Origin: Nephrocerus scutellatus
Lineage: Eukaryota; Arthropoda; Insecta; Diptera; Pipunculidae
Direction of reading: 5' to 3'
Length of the DNA stretch: 64,000 nucleotides
Assembly: GCA_947095585.1 (NCBI GenBank)
Contig: OX352761.1
Location: forward strand, 66,295,823 to 66,359,822
Positions 43,216-53,866 of the stretch are shown in pieces (position 1 is the first letter of the stretch; each line of letters opens with the position of its first letter). Below the pieces are notes generated by a model that saw only the letters and a list, made by a program, of their open reading frames with translations, had not been told where the DNA came from and did not search any database. Both the position numbers and the translations under genes were made by a program.

Positions 43216-44095
43216 AGTTTTGACGTGACAACGTCTCACTACAAGGTTTAAGGGGTACATGTTCAAAAACTCAAATGTTAAATGTCACTATTTAACAGAT
43301 GTTAGGGAACGTTACTTTTTTAACAGATGTTATGTTGCGTTTTTAACAGATGTTATGTCAAACTTTGAATATCCACTGGGATTTGGTCATGAGGAACTAG
43401 AATTTTTTTGAACTAAGCAATTTCTCAAGCGATTCGTATGAAATTCGGAATGTAGGACTAAGATGCGACTGCAAGACTTCTTCCTATGGAAATTCTGGAA
43501 TATGATCATTATGGTCTGGAATTTCTGGAACAAAACAATTTCTCAAGCGATTCGCATGAAATTCGGAATGTAGGACTAAGATGCGACTATAAGACTTCTT
43601 CCTATGGAAATTCAGGAATATGATCATTATGGTCTGGAATTTCTGGAACAAAACAATTTCTCAAGCGATTCGAATGAAATTTGGAATGCAGGACTAATAT
43701 GCGACTATAAGACTTCTTCCTATGGAAATTCTGGAATATGATCATTATAGTCTGGGATTTCTGGAACAAAGCAATTTCTCAAGCGATTCGAATGAAATTC
43801 GGAATGCAGGACTAAGATGCGACCATAAGACCTTTTTCTATGGATATGGTCAATAATATCTGGAATTTTCGGAGCTTAGCCATTTCTCAAGCGATTTGTA
43901 TAAAATTCGGAATGTAGGATTAAAATGCGACTGTAAAACTTGTTCCCATCGAAATTCTGGGATATGGTTATTAGGAAATGGAATATCTGAAACTGAGCCG
44001 ATTTTCAAGCGACTTGCGCCTTCTAGTTTAATTGTTGTATTGCCCACAACCTCAAAGAAATTTCACTCCAACCGCGCGTAAAGATTACATGCACT
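43216..44095 (-). repeat. tandem-repeat element D
   Basis: Carries both family ends: TTTTGACGTGACAACGTCTC at the left and CGCGCGTAAAGATTACATGC at the right (44076). Between them are three TTAACAGATGTTA-type repeats and about five monomers of roughly 118 bp. With Y it forms the inverted copy of the 12263-17275 block. Confidence 0.85.
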
Positions 44096-45125
44096 AATTT
44101 TTTTAACAGCTCTTACTTCTCCTACTACTATCGACGCAACTGCAATACTGTGTTTGGGCAGTAATTTGCAAATCCAATAGGCAATATGCACCCACCTCTC
44201 AATAAATTTTGTGAACATTTAGATCAGCTTATAAATTATTTATTCTGTTGTATTTGATGTGATTGATGATGATGTATGTAATTTCAATAACGAAACAAAC
44301 ATATGCAGTAGTAGGCTGCGGTCAAGAATTCAGCCGCTGCACTGTTTATGCTACATGTTGGTCAAAAATTCACTTTTCCAGCCAATGCAGTAAAGAAAAA
44401 TCGACTGCGCAGTTTACGCAGCCACTTTAAATTGGATGCAAATAGCAAAATGTAAATGTCAAATTGTCGCCCTACAAGCAGACTGGAAGTCGGTTTAAAA
44501 TATAGCCGCAATTTTGTGTACTGCATGCCATTTTTTTGTGCGCAGCTACTTAATTCTTTACCGCAGCGTAGTGATAGTATAGTCTCTGTTCTTTTTCTAT
44601 CCGTGCTCTGCTCTGCTCGCTCTCTCACCATTGCATAAGTTATACAGTGCTCTCGTGTTGGTCGTGTTACAGAAAAAAATATTACTATAAGTTACAAAAA
44701 AGAGGCATATAACAATGAACACCTGCAAGCTTATCCTTACTCATGTTTACAATAACTAGAGTAAGTAACGCTTTGATCAATTACAGAAGAGAGAGAACTA
44801 TGCAAAGGAAATTTAATGATGAATAATTGGCCAGCATGTTTCAAAGCGACATACTTAGCATACTATTTCGATGCATTGGATAGTGCTGCTCACTTCTTTT
44901 CTCTTCAAATTTAATTTAAAATTACTCAAACTTTTTATGAGTTGAAACCAAAAGCTGCATTACTCTGTTTGGGCAGTGATATGCAATATCCAATATGCAA
45001 TATGCAGCCACTTCACAGTTAGTGGTTATGAAGATTAAAATTTGCTTATAAATAATTTATATATAATGTGATGTGAAGATGATGTATGTGATGAGCTACG
45101 GTGCAAGTCGTAGCACTGTCATATT
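44096..45125 (-). repeat. repeat Y, right copy, uninterrupted
   Basis: Reverse complement of the left Y copy (12263-12578 plus 15831-16555) with moderate divergence. It has no LINE-1 and only one copy of the segment that flanks LINE-1 (44770-44945). Non-coding. Confidence 0.8.
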
Positions 45126-45190
45126 TTTTTTATAATACTAACGGAAACAGTTTTAGACCTATCTTTGGACGTTACCCCAATTGTATGCGG
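45126..45190 (+). pseudogene. LINE C-terminal scrap joined to repeat Y
   Basis: Plus strand NSFRPIFGR, the reverse of the fragment at about 5800-5855. The joint TATTTTTTTTATAATACTAA / GTGCAAGTCGTAGCACTGTC shows the BEL-2 target without BEL-2. Confidence 0.75.
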
Positions 45191-45329
45191 TCTAAACGTC
45201 ACTATAGACCATGTGAGCCCGTAAACCAAAACCCTCTCTAGAGAAGTAGTAGTGTAGTATCTCTGTAGGTTGGTTCTCTGCTCAACTCACATTACATTAC
45301 TAATTGAATTGAATTAAAAGGTTTAAACT

Positions 45330-46470
45330 CGGAAATTATTTTATATAACATGTTCGTACTCGTCGGAAGCATTATCATCGTAATTAGCGTCTATGTGGAA
45401 TGTGCGTTGGGTTTTATGTGGGATTAAGCTACGTCTGTGACTTGTTCAGGTCTAGGTCTGTTCATGTAGCCAATCCCTTTTGAACGAATGCTTGTGTCGA
45501 TGTCCATCGGTTCTGGTCTTGGTAAAGGTTTTGGAGCAAATGGCCGTGGAGGTGGTTGCCTTTGCGGCTATTGGTGATTGCTGTGTCGTATTTTGGATTT
45601 GTTTAGGAAATGTGGGATTTAAGTAATTAGGAATATAGATAAGCTATTGAAGGGAGAAAATTTGCATAGGGATTCTTCTATCAGGTAGACGTGGTGCTAA
45701 GTATGAGTCGTATTTTTTTTAAATTTGTTGTTGGTTGTTGGCATACTTGCTTGAAAAATTCTGATTTTCCAGCTTTAAGCATAAGTGTTATGCTTATGAT
45801 AAATCAATTGGTTCTTTTATTGCTAATAACTTTGGAAGATAAGTCCTCGAATGAATGTATCAAGTGCTTTTTCCCTATAAGTCTGAGTTAGAATCTGGTG
45901 GTACTCTGTACCGATTTCTAAGCATTTCAAAATAAGTGAAAGATGGGAGTAGACACCCTGATAAATTGCTCTACTGTTGACTTGCCTTGGACTAGGGCAG
46001 TCATTTGATATTCTAGCATAGACAAGTCGGGTTTGTCTGCATAATGTAAAGTTAAGCATTTTGCTATGGCTGGCCAATCGAGTGGGGTGTTGTAGGACTC
46101 TAGTGGATTGTCTGCATTACCAACAGTTTTGTTCCTTATTACGTTTAAGATTCCATAGTATTTAGGCATAACTTTGGTGGGTTCGTAGATTTAAAAATTC
46201 TTTCTACGCTTTTTTTCAGGTATTGAATTCTCCTAGTCTGCCAGAGATTTCACGTAGGGAATTTTGTCTTAGTCCGTAATGTTGTTCATGTGTCTTTCGT
46301 CAATTATCTGATGAGAGTTGGGGCTCAATGCTGCTCGAACCAAAGCTGGACCCTGCCTCATAACTACCTCTGAGGTGATTTGTGCTATTATGGGACCTAA
46401 TTCTTCCATATTAACATTTGGTGGTGTTGGTGCAGGTTGTACAGCGTTAGGTAATGGTTAACGTATTAGG
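45330..46470 (-). pseudogene. gag: Gypsy-2 gag
   Basis: The minus strand gives [57 protein letters not shown], then in a second frame [33 protein letters not shown], and further on PRLPDRRIPMQ. This is a gypsy-type capsid region. At least two frame shifts (near 45970 and 45830) and stops are present. Gag binds and packages element RNA in intact relatives. Confidence 0.75.
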
Positions 46471-47262
46471 TTATTTGGATTAGCATTTTTTTTTATTTTA
46501 TTTATTAAGTTTTTTCATAAAATTCGTAAAGGTAAATAGTTAATAATGAATTATTTTTTCGTTAGGTATTTTTTCTAATTTGTTGTTTTCTTTTTATTAA
46601 AATATTTTCCTTTTTTAACTTTTCTTAAAGAAAAAATGCAATTGAATGTTTAGAGCTTCAAAATAAAATATTTATAAAATGGTTTGCGGTAATATGACAA
46701 ATTAATACAATATTAGGAGTAAAAGTGCTTACATTACATTGTGGTCATCTTGAATGAATGTATTTTATGATAAGTTCCTTTCCAGGTTTTCCTTTTAAAA
46801 TTTGATAGATTTCTGCGGGCGGAGTGGGCTAGTGCGTTACACTTCCTGTTTGCTGCTGGTAGCTGCTAAGCGGCCTTGTTCCCCTACAACACGCTTTTTA
46901 TTTTGTTATAATTATAGTATAAAGAGTCTTGGATTGTCTTTTAGATTTTTCTAAAACACGCTTTTTATCTTTTATACTATCTTTGTCACTATTTGAGTAC
47001 ACTTTTGTTACAGCCTTATTTGATTTGCACTTTTCTAGGAAACTTTTTCTCTAGTGTCCTTGTCACTTAAAATTTGGGTGACTTTATGACAGTGTTATTC
47101 GCCTACTTTTTAACTATTTCCTTTCTCACTTACTACTTGAGTAACTTTGTGGTGGTATTGTTCGTTTTGCACTACTTGAGGGCATTTCACTATTATCCCG
47201 ATAACTTAACTACTTTAGTTACTATTGTGGCAGAATATGAATTTAAATTTCCTCGGGCGCCA
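46471..47262 (-). promoter_or_regulatory. Gypsy-2 leader and primer-binding site
   Basis: Non-coding, AT-rich leader with loosely repeated CTTGTCACT...GAGTAACTTTG phrases (46975-47160). At 47253-47262 the element strand has TGGCGCCCGA next to the LTR, matching the first ten bases of a tRNA-Lys-type PBS; the match then fails, consistent with decay. Confidence 0.55.
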
Positions 47263-47596
47263 GTTATTAAAATATTTGTTATTTTATTTTTTAAAAAGAA
47301 CTACACTTTCTTTTCTTTCTTTTCTTGTGTTTCACGCGCTCGCATATGCAGGTGTTCGGTTAGCATTCATTTAATTGTTGTTGCACTATTGCTTCACACA
47401 TTTCTCTGGAATCGCTTATTTGTTGTTTTTCGTTAGAGCTTATTTCGGCTTGACTTCCTACTTATGCGTTGTTGACTCAGCTTTAGGTTTGGCTTATTTG
47501 GAACGGTTGTGCGCTGTTGACTCAGCTTTTGATTTGGCTTTTTTTGAAACGGTTGTTGACTTATACGTTATACTGTTAACTTTTGCGTTGTTAACT
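47263..47596 (-). repeat. Gypsy-2 5' LTR
   Basis: 334 bp, matching 33231-33658. It ends TTGTTAACT at 47596, directly followed by the Helitron-2 tail. No clear TSD is seen. Confidence 0.8.
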
Positions 47597-47681
47597 TGTA
47601 CAATAATTAAGAGGCACACACTTTGACGAGAAGAAAATTTAATGAATAACGGTCGAATTTCGACCACTGGGCGACCACTAG
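47597..47681 (+). mobile_element. Helitron-2 3' end
   Basis: GCACACACTTTGACGAGAAG leads to the perfect palindrome GGTCGAATTTCGACC (47651-47665), 12 bases, then CTAG (47678-47681) and T. This is a textbook Helitron 3' terminus. Confidence 0.8.
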
Positions 47682-48003
47682 TCTATATACTAATACGCGA
47701 AGAGAAAACTTTGTACCCCTTTTTAAGCATATTGCGTGCATGGAGGAGTATGAGACTTGGCATAGGTAAAGTTTATATGGAGAAGGAGTGCAGAAAGCTA
47801 AAACATATAAATAATTAAAATTTAAAAAAAAATTTTTAGTCTTATCTATATAATACGTGAAGAGAAAATTTGTACCCCTTTTTAAGCATATTTCGCGCAC
47901 TGAGGAGTATGTGACTTGGCATAGCTAAAGATTATATGGAGAAGGAGTGTAGAAAGCTAAAATGTATATATAATTTAAATAAATTTTTTCTGTCTTGTAA
48001 AGT
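47682..48003 (+). repeat. Helitron 5' ends, two head-to-tail copies
   Basis: TCTATATACTAATACGCGAA (47682) and TCTATATAATACGTGAAGAG (47844) start copies with TTTGTACCCCTTTTTAAGC and GGAGTATG(A/T)GACTTGGCAT. The block follows directly after the CTAG of Helitron-2 and breaks off near 48003. Confidence 0.75.
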
Positions 48004-48880
48004 TGTCCTTTCTAACAACTTTGCTGTAATGAATGTGCCTTTGTGCACATTAGTGGGGTATTACAGGCAACACCTACATGCGCCCTAGAAGTAATGGTGC
48101 ACCTGACTCCTGTAGTTATATACGGCAGGTAGTGGATATGTATTCAATCGGGACACTCGATGATCGATAACTCGCTAAAGACAGAACTGACGAAGGTAGA
48201 CCACACACTGCCGGTGTTATGCTTCAACAAGTGTTTTTGAGCGATCTATCCCTCCAGAGAGCAATGGAGGAATGGGTCGCCACAAAAAACTTTTGCATTA
48301 AAATTATTCACGGACGGCTCCAAGCTTGACGGTAAAGTCGGCGCCGGAGTCTACTATGACAAACCTTACGTAAACATTTCCGTTCAACTCCCGGCCCATT
48401 GTAGCGTGTATCAGGCTGAGGTGACAGCGATTGAGGAGGCAGTTACCTGGCTGACATAATATAGTATGGGCAACCGATATTGTAATTTATGTAGACAGTC
48501 AGGCGGCAATCAAATCAATGGAGTCATTCTCAATGACGTCAGGGGTAGCGATACCCTGAAACACATCGCTCAAGGAGATGAGTGAGTATTTCAACATCCG
48601 CTTAGTTCGTAAATGCAAGGCAAACGAAGTGGCTAGAAATGGCACAAAGCTTCAACTGCTACCGGAAAGTGCAGGCGGTTAAACTTTTGCTTCTGAAAGA
48701 GGCAGAAGCATTAACAAACGCGAGGTGGGCGAACACCCACACATGTACTATATCAAAACAGGTTTGGCCTAGACTGGACTTGGATCGCTCTAGAGCACTG
48801 ATATCCCTGCAAAGAAGTGTGAGGGATCGAACCAGCGACCACATAAATAACATGCTTAAAAGCATACAACGTTTTTGATC
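48004..48880 (+). pseudogene. LINE fragment with RNase H domain
   Basis: 48290-48460 encodes LKLFTDGSKLDGKVGAGVYY and VYQAEVTAIEEAVTWL, an RNase H domain (D-G-S-K, then Glu) of the kind found in I/Loa-like LINEs. Later frames give IYVDSQAAIKSM (third acidic site) and TCTISKQVWPRLDLDRSRAL. Several stops. No RT lies upstream in the window. Confidence 0.7.
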
Positions 48881-49800
48881 CTACATCGACTCTAGTGCCT
48901 CTCAAAGTAAAAGCATACACAAATCAGTACTACGTATTAATTAATAGCACACTTGGTGCATGAAAACAAAAGTAAACAAAAATAACCCATACGTATTCTT
49001 TAATGGCACACTCGGTGCATGGGAACAAAAAATATAAAACATCTCCAATAGCATAATTTATGACCGGCGGTCGTTCACCAATGAAAATAAATATGCAATC
49101 TAAGCATCATGGGCAAACGATCGCCGGCCGCTTAGAACGTTAATTACCCTTTCCATGCATTTCGCTGAGTAAGCGGCGCATGGAAATGGTAATGAAATAA
49201 TAAGGTCGTTCGCTTGTGGAAACAAATATGTCAACGCAGCAGCATAGGCGAACGAACCCAAAAACACTTGACGCGGTCGGTCATATAATTACATTCGTAC
49301 ATATATACACTATGCTGATAAAGCGATATTATGTAAAATATGAAAATCAATGAGTAGGCATTCCAGAGTCGATGCATGGTCGAAAACCGATCAATTATTT
49401 TTGTATAAAAGAAGGGAAAATTCACTGAATAAAATCATCTTCACACCTATAGTTGAACAATAATCATCGAGTTTTCATTTATTAAAGCATCATACCAATT
49501 CGGTATTCTGACTCCCTAGAGAGCTCCGGCTTATGGGCTTACGTTGACACGGCAACACGCCTAACGAGTCAGATATCGAGCTTGGTATCTAAATCCTTCA
49601 AAAAATTAACAGCAAAGTTGTTCCAAAAATTAGGACAACTTTACATGACGATCCTGCCAGATTCTGGCTTTACACTGAGTACTGAAATAATTTTTCATAT
49701 AAGTCTTTTTTTATCGTCGAGCAAGAATAATTTTTCTAAGTCGTTATTCATCAAGAAAAATAATTTTTCATAGTCGTCGTTATTTATCAGTCTTTTAAAT
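48881..49800 (+). promoter_or_regulatory. LTR-like non-coding region
   Basis: Contains a 61-bp direct repeat (TACGTATT..TTAATRGCACACTYGGTGCATG at 48928 and 48989), an imperfect inverted repeat CCGGCGGTCGTT/AACGATCGCCGG, a TATA-like TGTATAAAAGAAGGG (49402) and AATAAA (49429). This looks like a promoter plus poly-A signal of an LTR. I cannot place its ends or find a PBS. Confidence 0.4.
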
Positions 49801-49808
49801 CATCGTAC

Positions 49809-50208
49809 ATGTCGTCCAACGAACGACAGCAAGAGAAACTTGCACTTGCGGCCGATTACATCAGGGAAGCACAAGCCCTGCTCCAGCCTGAGGCTCCAGG
49901 AACAGGTGGGACCAAAGCCACTGTCAATAGAGGAGTACAGACGACGACAGAAATTGAAGAAGCCAGCATTCGAAGACTATACTATACTATCACCATCAAA
50001 GAAACGAGGAGGAAGACAAGCGCGACAGAAGCAACAACTAATTGAGTTGAAAAGACTGACAAACATTCCAAACCAGTCAAAGGAAACAAGAAAAGAATTC
50101 CTACGGCAAATACAGGATTTAAAAAAGGCCATCCGCACCAGTAAGAGGGAAAAGAAGAGGAACAACCAATCAGAGAAACAGGCGAAAAATTATTCGATGA
50201 CACCTTAA
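49809..50208 (+). pseudogene. basic ORF with SIEEYRRRQ motif (upstream ORF of Gypsy-4)
   Basis: The first frame starts MSSNERQQEKLALAADYIRE, and a shift near 49915 leads to KPLSIEEYRRRQKLKKPAFE, KKRGGRQARQKQQLIELKRL and FLRQIQDLKKAIRTSKREKK, ending at 50208. It is strongly basic and helical, about 130 residues. I do not recognise a function; short basic ORFs upstream of gag occur in 412/mdg1-type elements as I recall. It might bind RNA or DNA, which is inference from charge only. Confidence 0.5.
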
Positions 50209-50232
50209 GCAGAGCTAGACAAAACTAAAAAT

Positions 50233-50472
50233 TTGACAAAACTACCACAAGCGAAACTACCACAAATGGACAACGAAAGTGTCAGGGATACCGATGAATT
50301 TATATTGGAAGACGTAATCCGACAATATAAAACCAGACTCATAAGTGCCGAAGTAGATAAGTTCCCACATTTAGTAGAAATGTTTTTTAGAATAATTGAC
50401 AATTGGGAAACAGACGAGGAGGAAAATAACATAAAATTTAGATTTAATAATTTTCTTCAAAAAAAAAAATAA
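50233..50472 (+). CDS. small acidic ORF upstream of Gypsy-4 gag
   Basis: 79 residues: MTKLPQAKLPQMDNESVRDT, DEFILEDVIRQYKTRLISAE, VDKFPHLVEMFFRIIDNWET, DEEENNIKFRFNNFLQKKK. Acidic and probably helical, with no transmembrane segment. It follows the basic ORF by 25 nt and ends just before the Gypsy-3 insertion. No homologue is recognised. It may be part of the preceding ORF in a shifted frame. Confidence 0.45.
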   Translation: MTKLPQAKLPQMDNESVRDTDEFILEDVIRQYKTRLISAEVDKFPHLVEMFFRIIDNWETDEEENNIKFRFNNFLQKKK

Positions 50473-50497
50473 TAAATAAATAAAATTTTATATATAT

Positions 50498-51145
50498 TGT
50501 TAGGAAAAGTAGTTAGTAGCGTATATAATGGAATTAGAGTCCTAAGATAAATCCCAATGTAAATACTGCATACTAAAAATAAGCACTTTCAATTGCATAC
50601 TTTTAGGCGCTAACAGTATTAGATTATTTGAAATTTGAAATGTAACCGCCGGCAAGTTTGAATCATTGTGTACTGGTCAAACAAGTAGTCAAACCGGTTT
50701 GTGCGGTTTGCCCGGTTTTTGTAAAAGAACATGATTGAACATGTTGTCTATTTTTAGAAGATGACTCATTACATATAAGTATCGTTAGTTGTAAATAAGG
50801 GAATAGGGGTACAATTTTCTGGTTTATTCTCGATATTTCTGTCTAGTTTTTATTTTAGTATAAATAGAGGCGTTAAGCCGAAGTAAGATCATTAGTTGTT
50901 TGGAATTTAACCAGTGCAGTTGTCAAGTTCTTGTAAAGTTATAAAGCTATAACCTAGGAAAATTATTGTGAAGTACTAGTATCATAAGTGTTCTTGTGTA
51001 CATTTAAAGTAATCACCATTATAAATTGTAAACTTGTGTTAATTTTATTGTTGTTCATTAAAGTTGTTATTTTTAAATTATTTAACTTGTGTTGTGTTTT
51101 AATTGCAAAATCCTTTACGAACTCGAAAGTGTGAACTTCGTAACA
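50498..51145 (+). repeat. Gypsy-3 5' LTR
   Basis: 648 bp, TGTTAGGAAAAG...TTCGTAACA, with short inverted ends (the 3' LTR has TGTTACGAA). It contains TATAAATAGAGG (50859-50870) as a likely TATA box. It matches 58982-59630 closely. Confidence 0.95.
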
Positions 51146-51147
51146 AT

Positions 51148-51166
51148 TGGTGTCAGAAGTGGGATT
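51148..51166 (+). other. Gypsy-3 primer-binding site (tRNA-Leu)
   Basis: TGGTGTCAGAAGTGGGATT, two bases after the LTR, is complementary to the 3' end of tRNA-Leu (..CCCACTTCTGACACCA), as in mdg3/blastopia-type elements. Confidence 0.75.
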
Positions 51167-51282
51167 TTGCAAATTGTGAGACATTAAAATTTTGCAAATT
51201 GAGAGATAGTAAAATTTTACAAACCGTGAACAATAAATAACTTAATTGGTGATTTTTCAAACCTTAAGAATAAATAAATTAA

Positions 51283-52590
51283 TTGGTGATGGAAAGTGCA
51301 GTGAATATTAAATCCTATAGTTCCCAGGAGCTTAAAGAAGAGGAGATTGAGACTCGGTTGGACAGCCGTCCCCAATTCGTCAGAGAAAATATCCAACAAA
51401 GCAGTACCAGAGTAATTCCAGAATCCTCTAGTAACCAGAAGGGACTTTTAAAGCCACCTGCGTTCGATGGAGACACAGCTTTTGAAAATTTCAAAGTCTA
51501 GTTTGCAGCTGCTGTACAACAGAATGGATGGGGTGCTGAAGAACAGCTAAATTCTCTCATCCTTGCATTGAGAGGCAAGGCAGCACACGTCTTGCAAATG
51601 ATTCCAAATGCCGAGATGAGTTCCGGAAGAATCTTGAAAGAGTTGGATTTGCGTTATGGACAGTCTCACACACAGGAGCTAAGCAAAATACAGCTCCAGA
51701 TGAAGAAACTGCAGCGAGGAGAACGGCTTCAAGAACTGGAGCGGGAAATAACCAAGTTAGCACGACAAGCCTATTGTGGGGTTCCTGCTGGTATCCTGGA
51801 CGGATTGGCAGTGGATGCGTTCATCAATGCTATTCGAGATGAACAGTTGAAGCTTCACTTGAGGACAACAGCCAGAGGAAAGGCTTTGGAGTACGAAGCA
51901 GCTCGAGCCACTTTGTCTACTGATTTAGTTAGACTGGGCAAGTTGGAAACTGAGGACATATCACAAATAGAAGCCCTCATTGATGAGAAAATTCGAAAAT
52001 CAAAAACTGGACGCTTCCAGAACGACAGGATTTCCACATCAAATTCTCGTCCAAAATGCTTTAGATGCCAGAAACCTGGACATTTCATGCGCGACTGCAA
52101 GGCGCCAAGACCGGTACAAACTACAGTACAGCCTGTGAATCGAGTTAAGAGGCCTGAACATTTACGGCAGATAGGCGCATCACAGATGTATGAGGTGCAG
52201 CAGCCAACTTACCTCGTTGCTGCAGAGCAGGAAAACTTAGTTACACCAGCTTTACGGGGCGTAAGCTTTCGTTATAATTTGGGGACAGCGACAGGTGAAG
52301 TTGCATCAATTAAAGGAGAGTGCTCCTGGAGTGTCATGTTTGGAGGAATACAGTTTTCTCATCGGTTTATTGTTGCCATCATTACGGATGAATGCATATT
52401 GGGCTTGAATTTCATGACAGAGCATGAGATGTCCCTTGATCTGAAGAACCACGTGTTAAAATGGAGTAATGTGAAAGTACCCCTGCAAATAAACGACAAC
52501 CAGATTAGCGGGCTAAGTATCATTACTGAAGAAATTACTGAAGATTCCGCCGATGTGCGAGAAAATCATCTATGGCAAGGTGAACGGTGA
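51283..52590 (+). pseudogene. gag: Gypsy-3 Gag and protease remnant
   Basis: One frame from ATG at 51283 with an in-frame TAG at 51499-51501, then open from 51502 to 52590. Gag core (FAAAVQQNGWGAEEQLNSLI, LRGKAAHVLQMIPNAEMSSG, YGQSHTQELSKIQLQ), then a CCHC knuckle CFRCQKPGHFMRDC at 52057-52098. The following protease region keeps SFRYNLGTATGEVASIKGEC and DECILGLNFMTEHEM but lacks the catalytic D-T/S-G; a deletion near 52240 (between NLV and TPALRG) removed it. It could not process its polyprotein. Confidence 0.85.
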
Positions 52591-53866
52591 TCTTGGGGAC
52601 AGTACAGTAGGAATAGTGGAGCCAACCAATTTCAATAAGAACGGATTGTTATGCGGAAGAACTCGTGAAACTCCAGCCTAAGATACCAGTGAGAATAATG
52701 AACGTTAGCCCATCACCGAAGGTGATAAGAGAAGGAACAGTCATTGGCAAGACTCAGGGAGTAAGCTGTATCGCAAACTGTCAGCCTGTAAAAGTAAAGA
52801 ATACGCTTCTAGATCTGGAAAGGAAGCAGATAATTCGTTCGCCATATAAACATCTACCATTAGCGCAGCGGAAAGGAGCAGAACAGGAGCTAGAGCAATT
52901 TGCCGACGTTTTTGCTGTCAGCAACAACGACATGGGTAAAACCAATATAGTGCGACATCGAATCGATACAAGAAATGCGACTCCAATTCGACAAGCGCCA
53001 AGACGATTACCACTTGCTAAGCAACAAGAAGCAGAAACGCTGGTTAAGAAAATGGAACGGGATGGAATCATAGAGAAGTCCAAAGCCCATGGAGCTCACC
53101 TGTGGTACTTGTTCAAAAGAAAGATGGTTCAACGAGATTTTGTGTGGACTATCGGAAATTGAACGATATCACCAAGAAGGATAGTTATCCATTACCACGT
53201 ATAGACGACACGTTGGACACCTTATCGGGAGCCAGAATCTTCAGTACATTGGATCTAAAAAGTGGATACTGGCAGGTAGCAATTCATGACAACGATAAGG
53301 AGAAGACAGCATTCACTGCGTGAAACGGCTTGTATCAATTTTCTGTTATGCGGTTTGGTTTATGCAACGCTCCTCCTTCGTTCGAGCGGTTGATGGAACA
53401 TGTTTTGCGAGGCCTTAGCTGGAAGACATGTCTGGTCTATTTGGAAGACATCATTGTTTTTGGTCCTACATTTAATGAGCACCTAAATAATCTTCGGCAA
53501 GTTCTGGAAACCATTAAAGCTGCAGGATTGAAGTTGAGTCCGCCAAAATGTAGCCTTTTCAAAAATGAAGTAAATTATTTGGGCCACATTGTATCCAGTC
53601 AAGGAGTACGCACAGATCCCAAGAAGTTGGAAGCTGTTAACGAATGGCCGGTACCAAAGAATTTACATGAGTTGCGAAGTTTTCTGGGGCTGTGCTCCTA
53701 CTATCGACGGTTTGTGCCTAACTTCGCAGATGTTGCACGAAGCCTTCATCGCCTTACTGAGAAGAACCAAAAGTTCCAATGGTCTAGGGAGCACCAAAAA
53801 TCATTTGACTTGCTGAAGGGAAAGCTGTGTAGTTCTCCAATTTTGGCATATCCACAGGCAGGATGC
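52590..53866 (+). pseudogene. pol: Gypsy-3 RT, copy 1, truncated
   Basis: [20 protein letters not shown] in one frame, then after a shift near 53085 [20 protein letters not shown] and [20 protein letters not shown], a stop at 53321-53323, and [20 protein letters not shown] with CLVYLEDIIVFG: the active-site box reads YLED instead of YLDD. YLGHIVSSQGVRTDPKKLEA and FLGLCSYYRRFVPNF follow. It stops at the joint 53866/53867, where pol runs straight into the middle of an LTR. Confidence 0.85.

Larger units (their letters stand above)
33231..47596 (-). mobile_element. Gypsy-2: old errantivirus-like element with several nested insertions
   Basis: Minus strand. LTRs at 33231-33658 and 47263-47596. 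Polypurine tract AAGAGGGGAAG at the 3' LTR, with a PBS-like TGGCGCCCGA at the 5' LTR. Fragments of gag (45330-46470), pol (41040-43215), integrase end and env (37384-38235), and a possible env tail (33659-33815) lie in element order. Insertions: X fragment and element B (33815-34655), LINE-2 (34656-37383), element C (38236-40935), D+Y (43216-45190). The host site was the 3' tail of Helitron-2. Confidence 0.8.

Noticed and set aside
44362..44638. Overlapping 60-90 aa ORFs on both strands in repeat Y
   Set aside because: The other Y copy (16094-16345) does not keep these frames, so there is no sign of coding.
47074..47436. 120-aa hydrophobic plus-strand ORF across the Gypsy-2 leader and LTR
   Set aside because: It runs across the PBS/LTR boundary of a minus-strand element and is not kept in the other LTR; chance frame in T-rich DNA.
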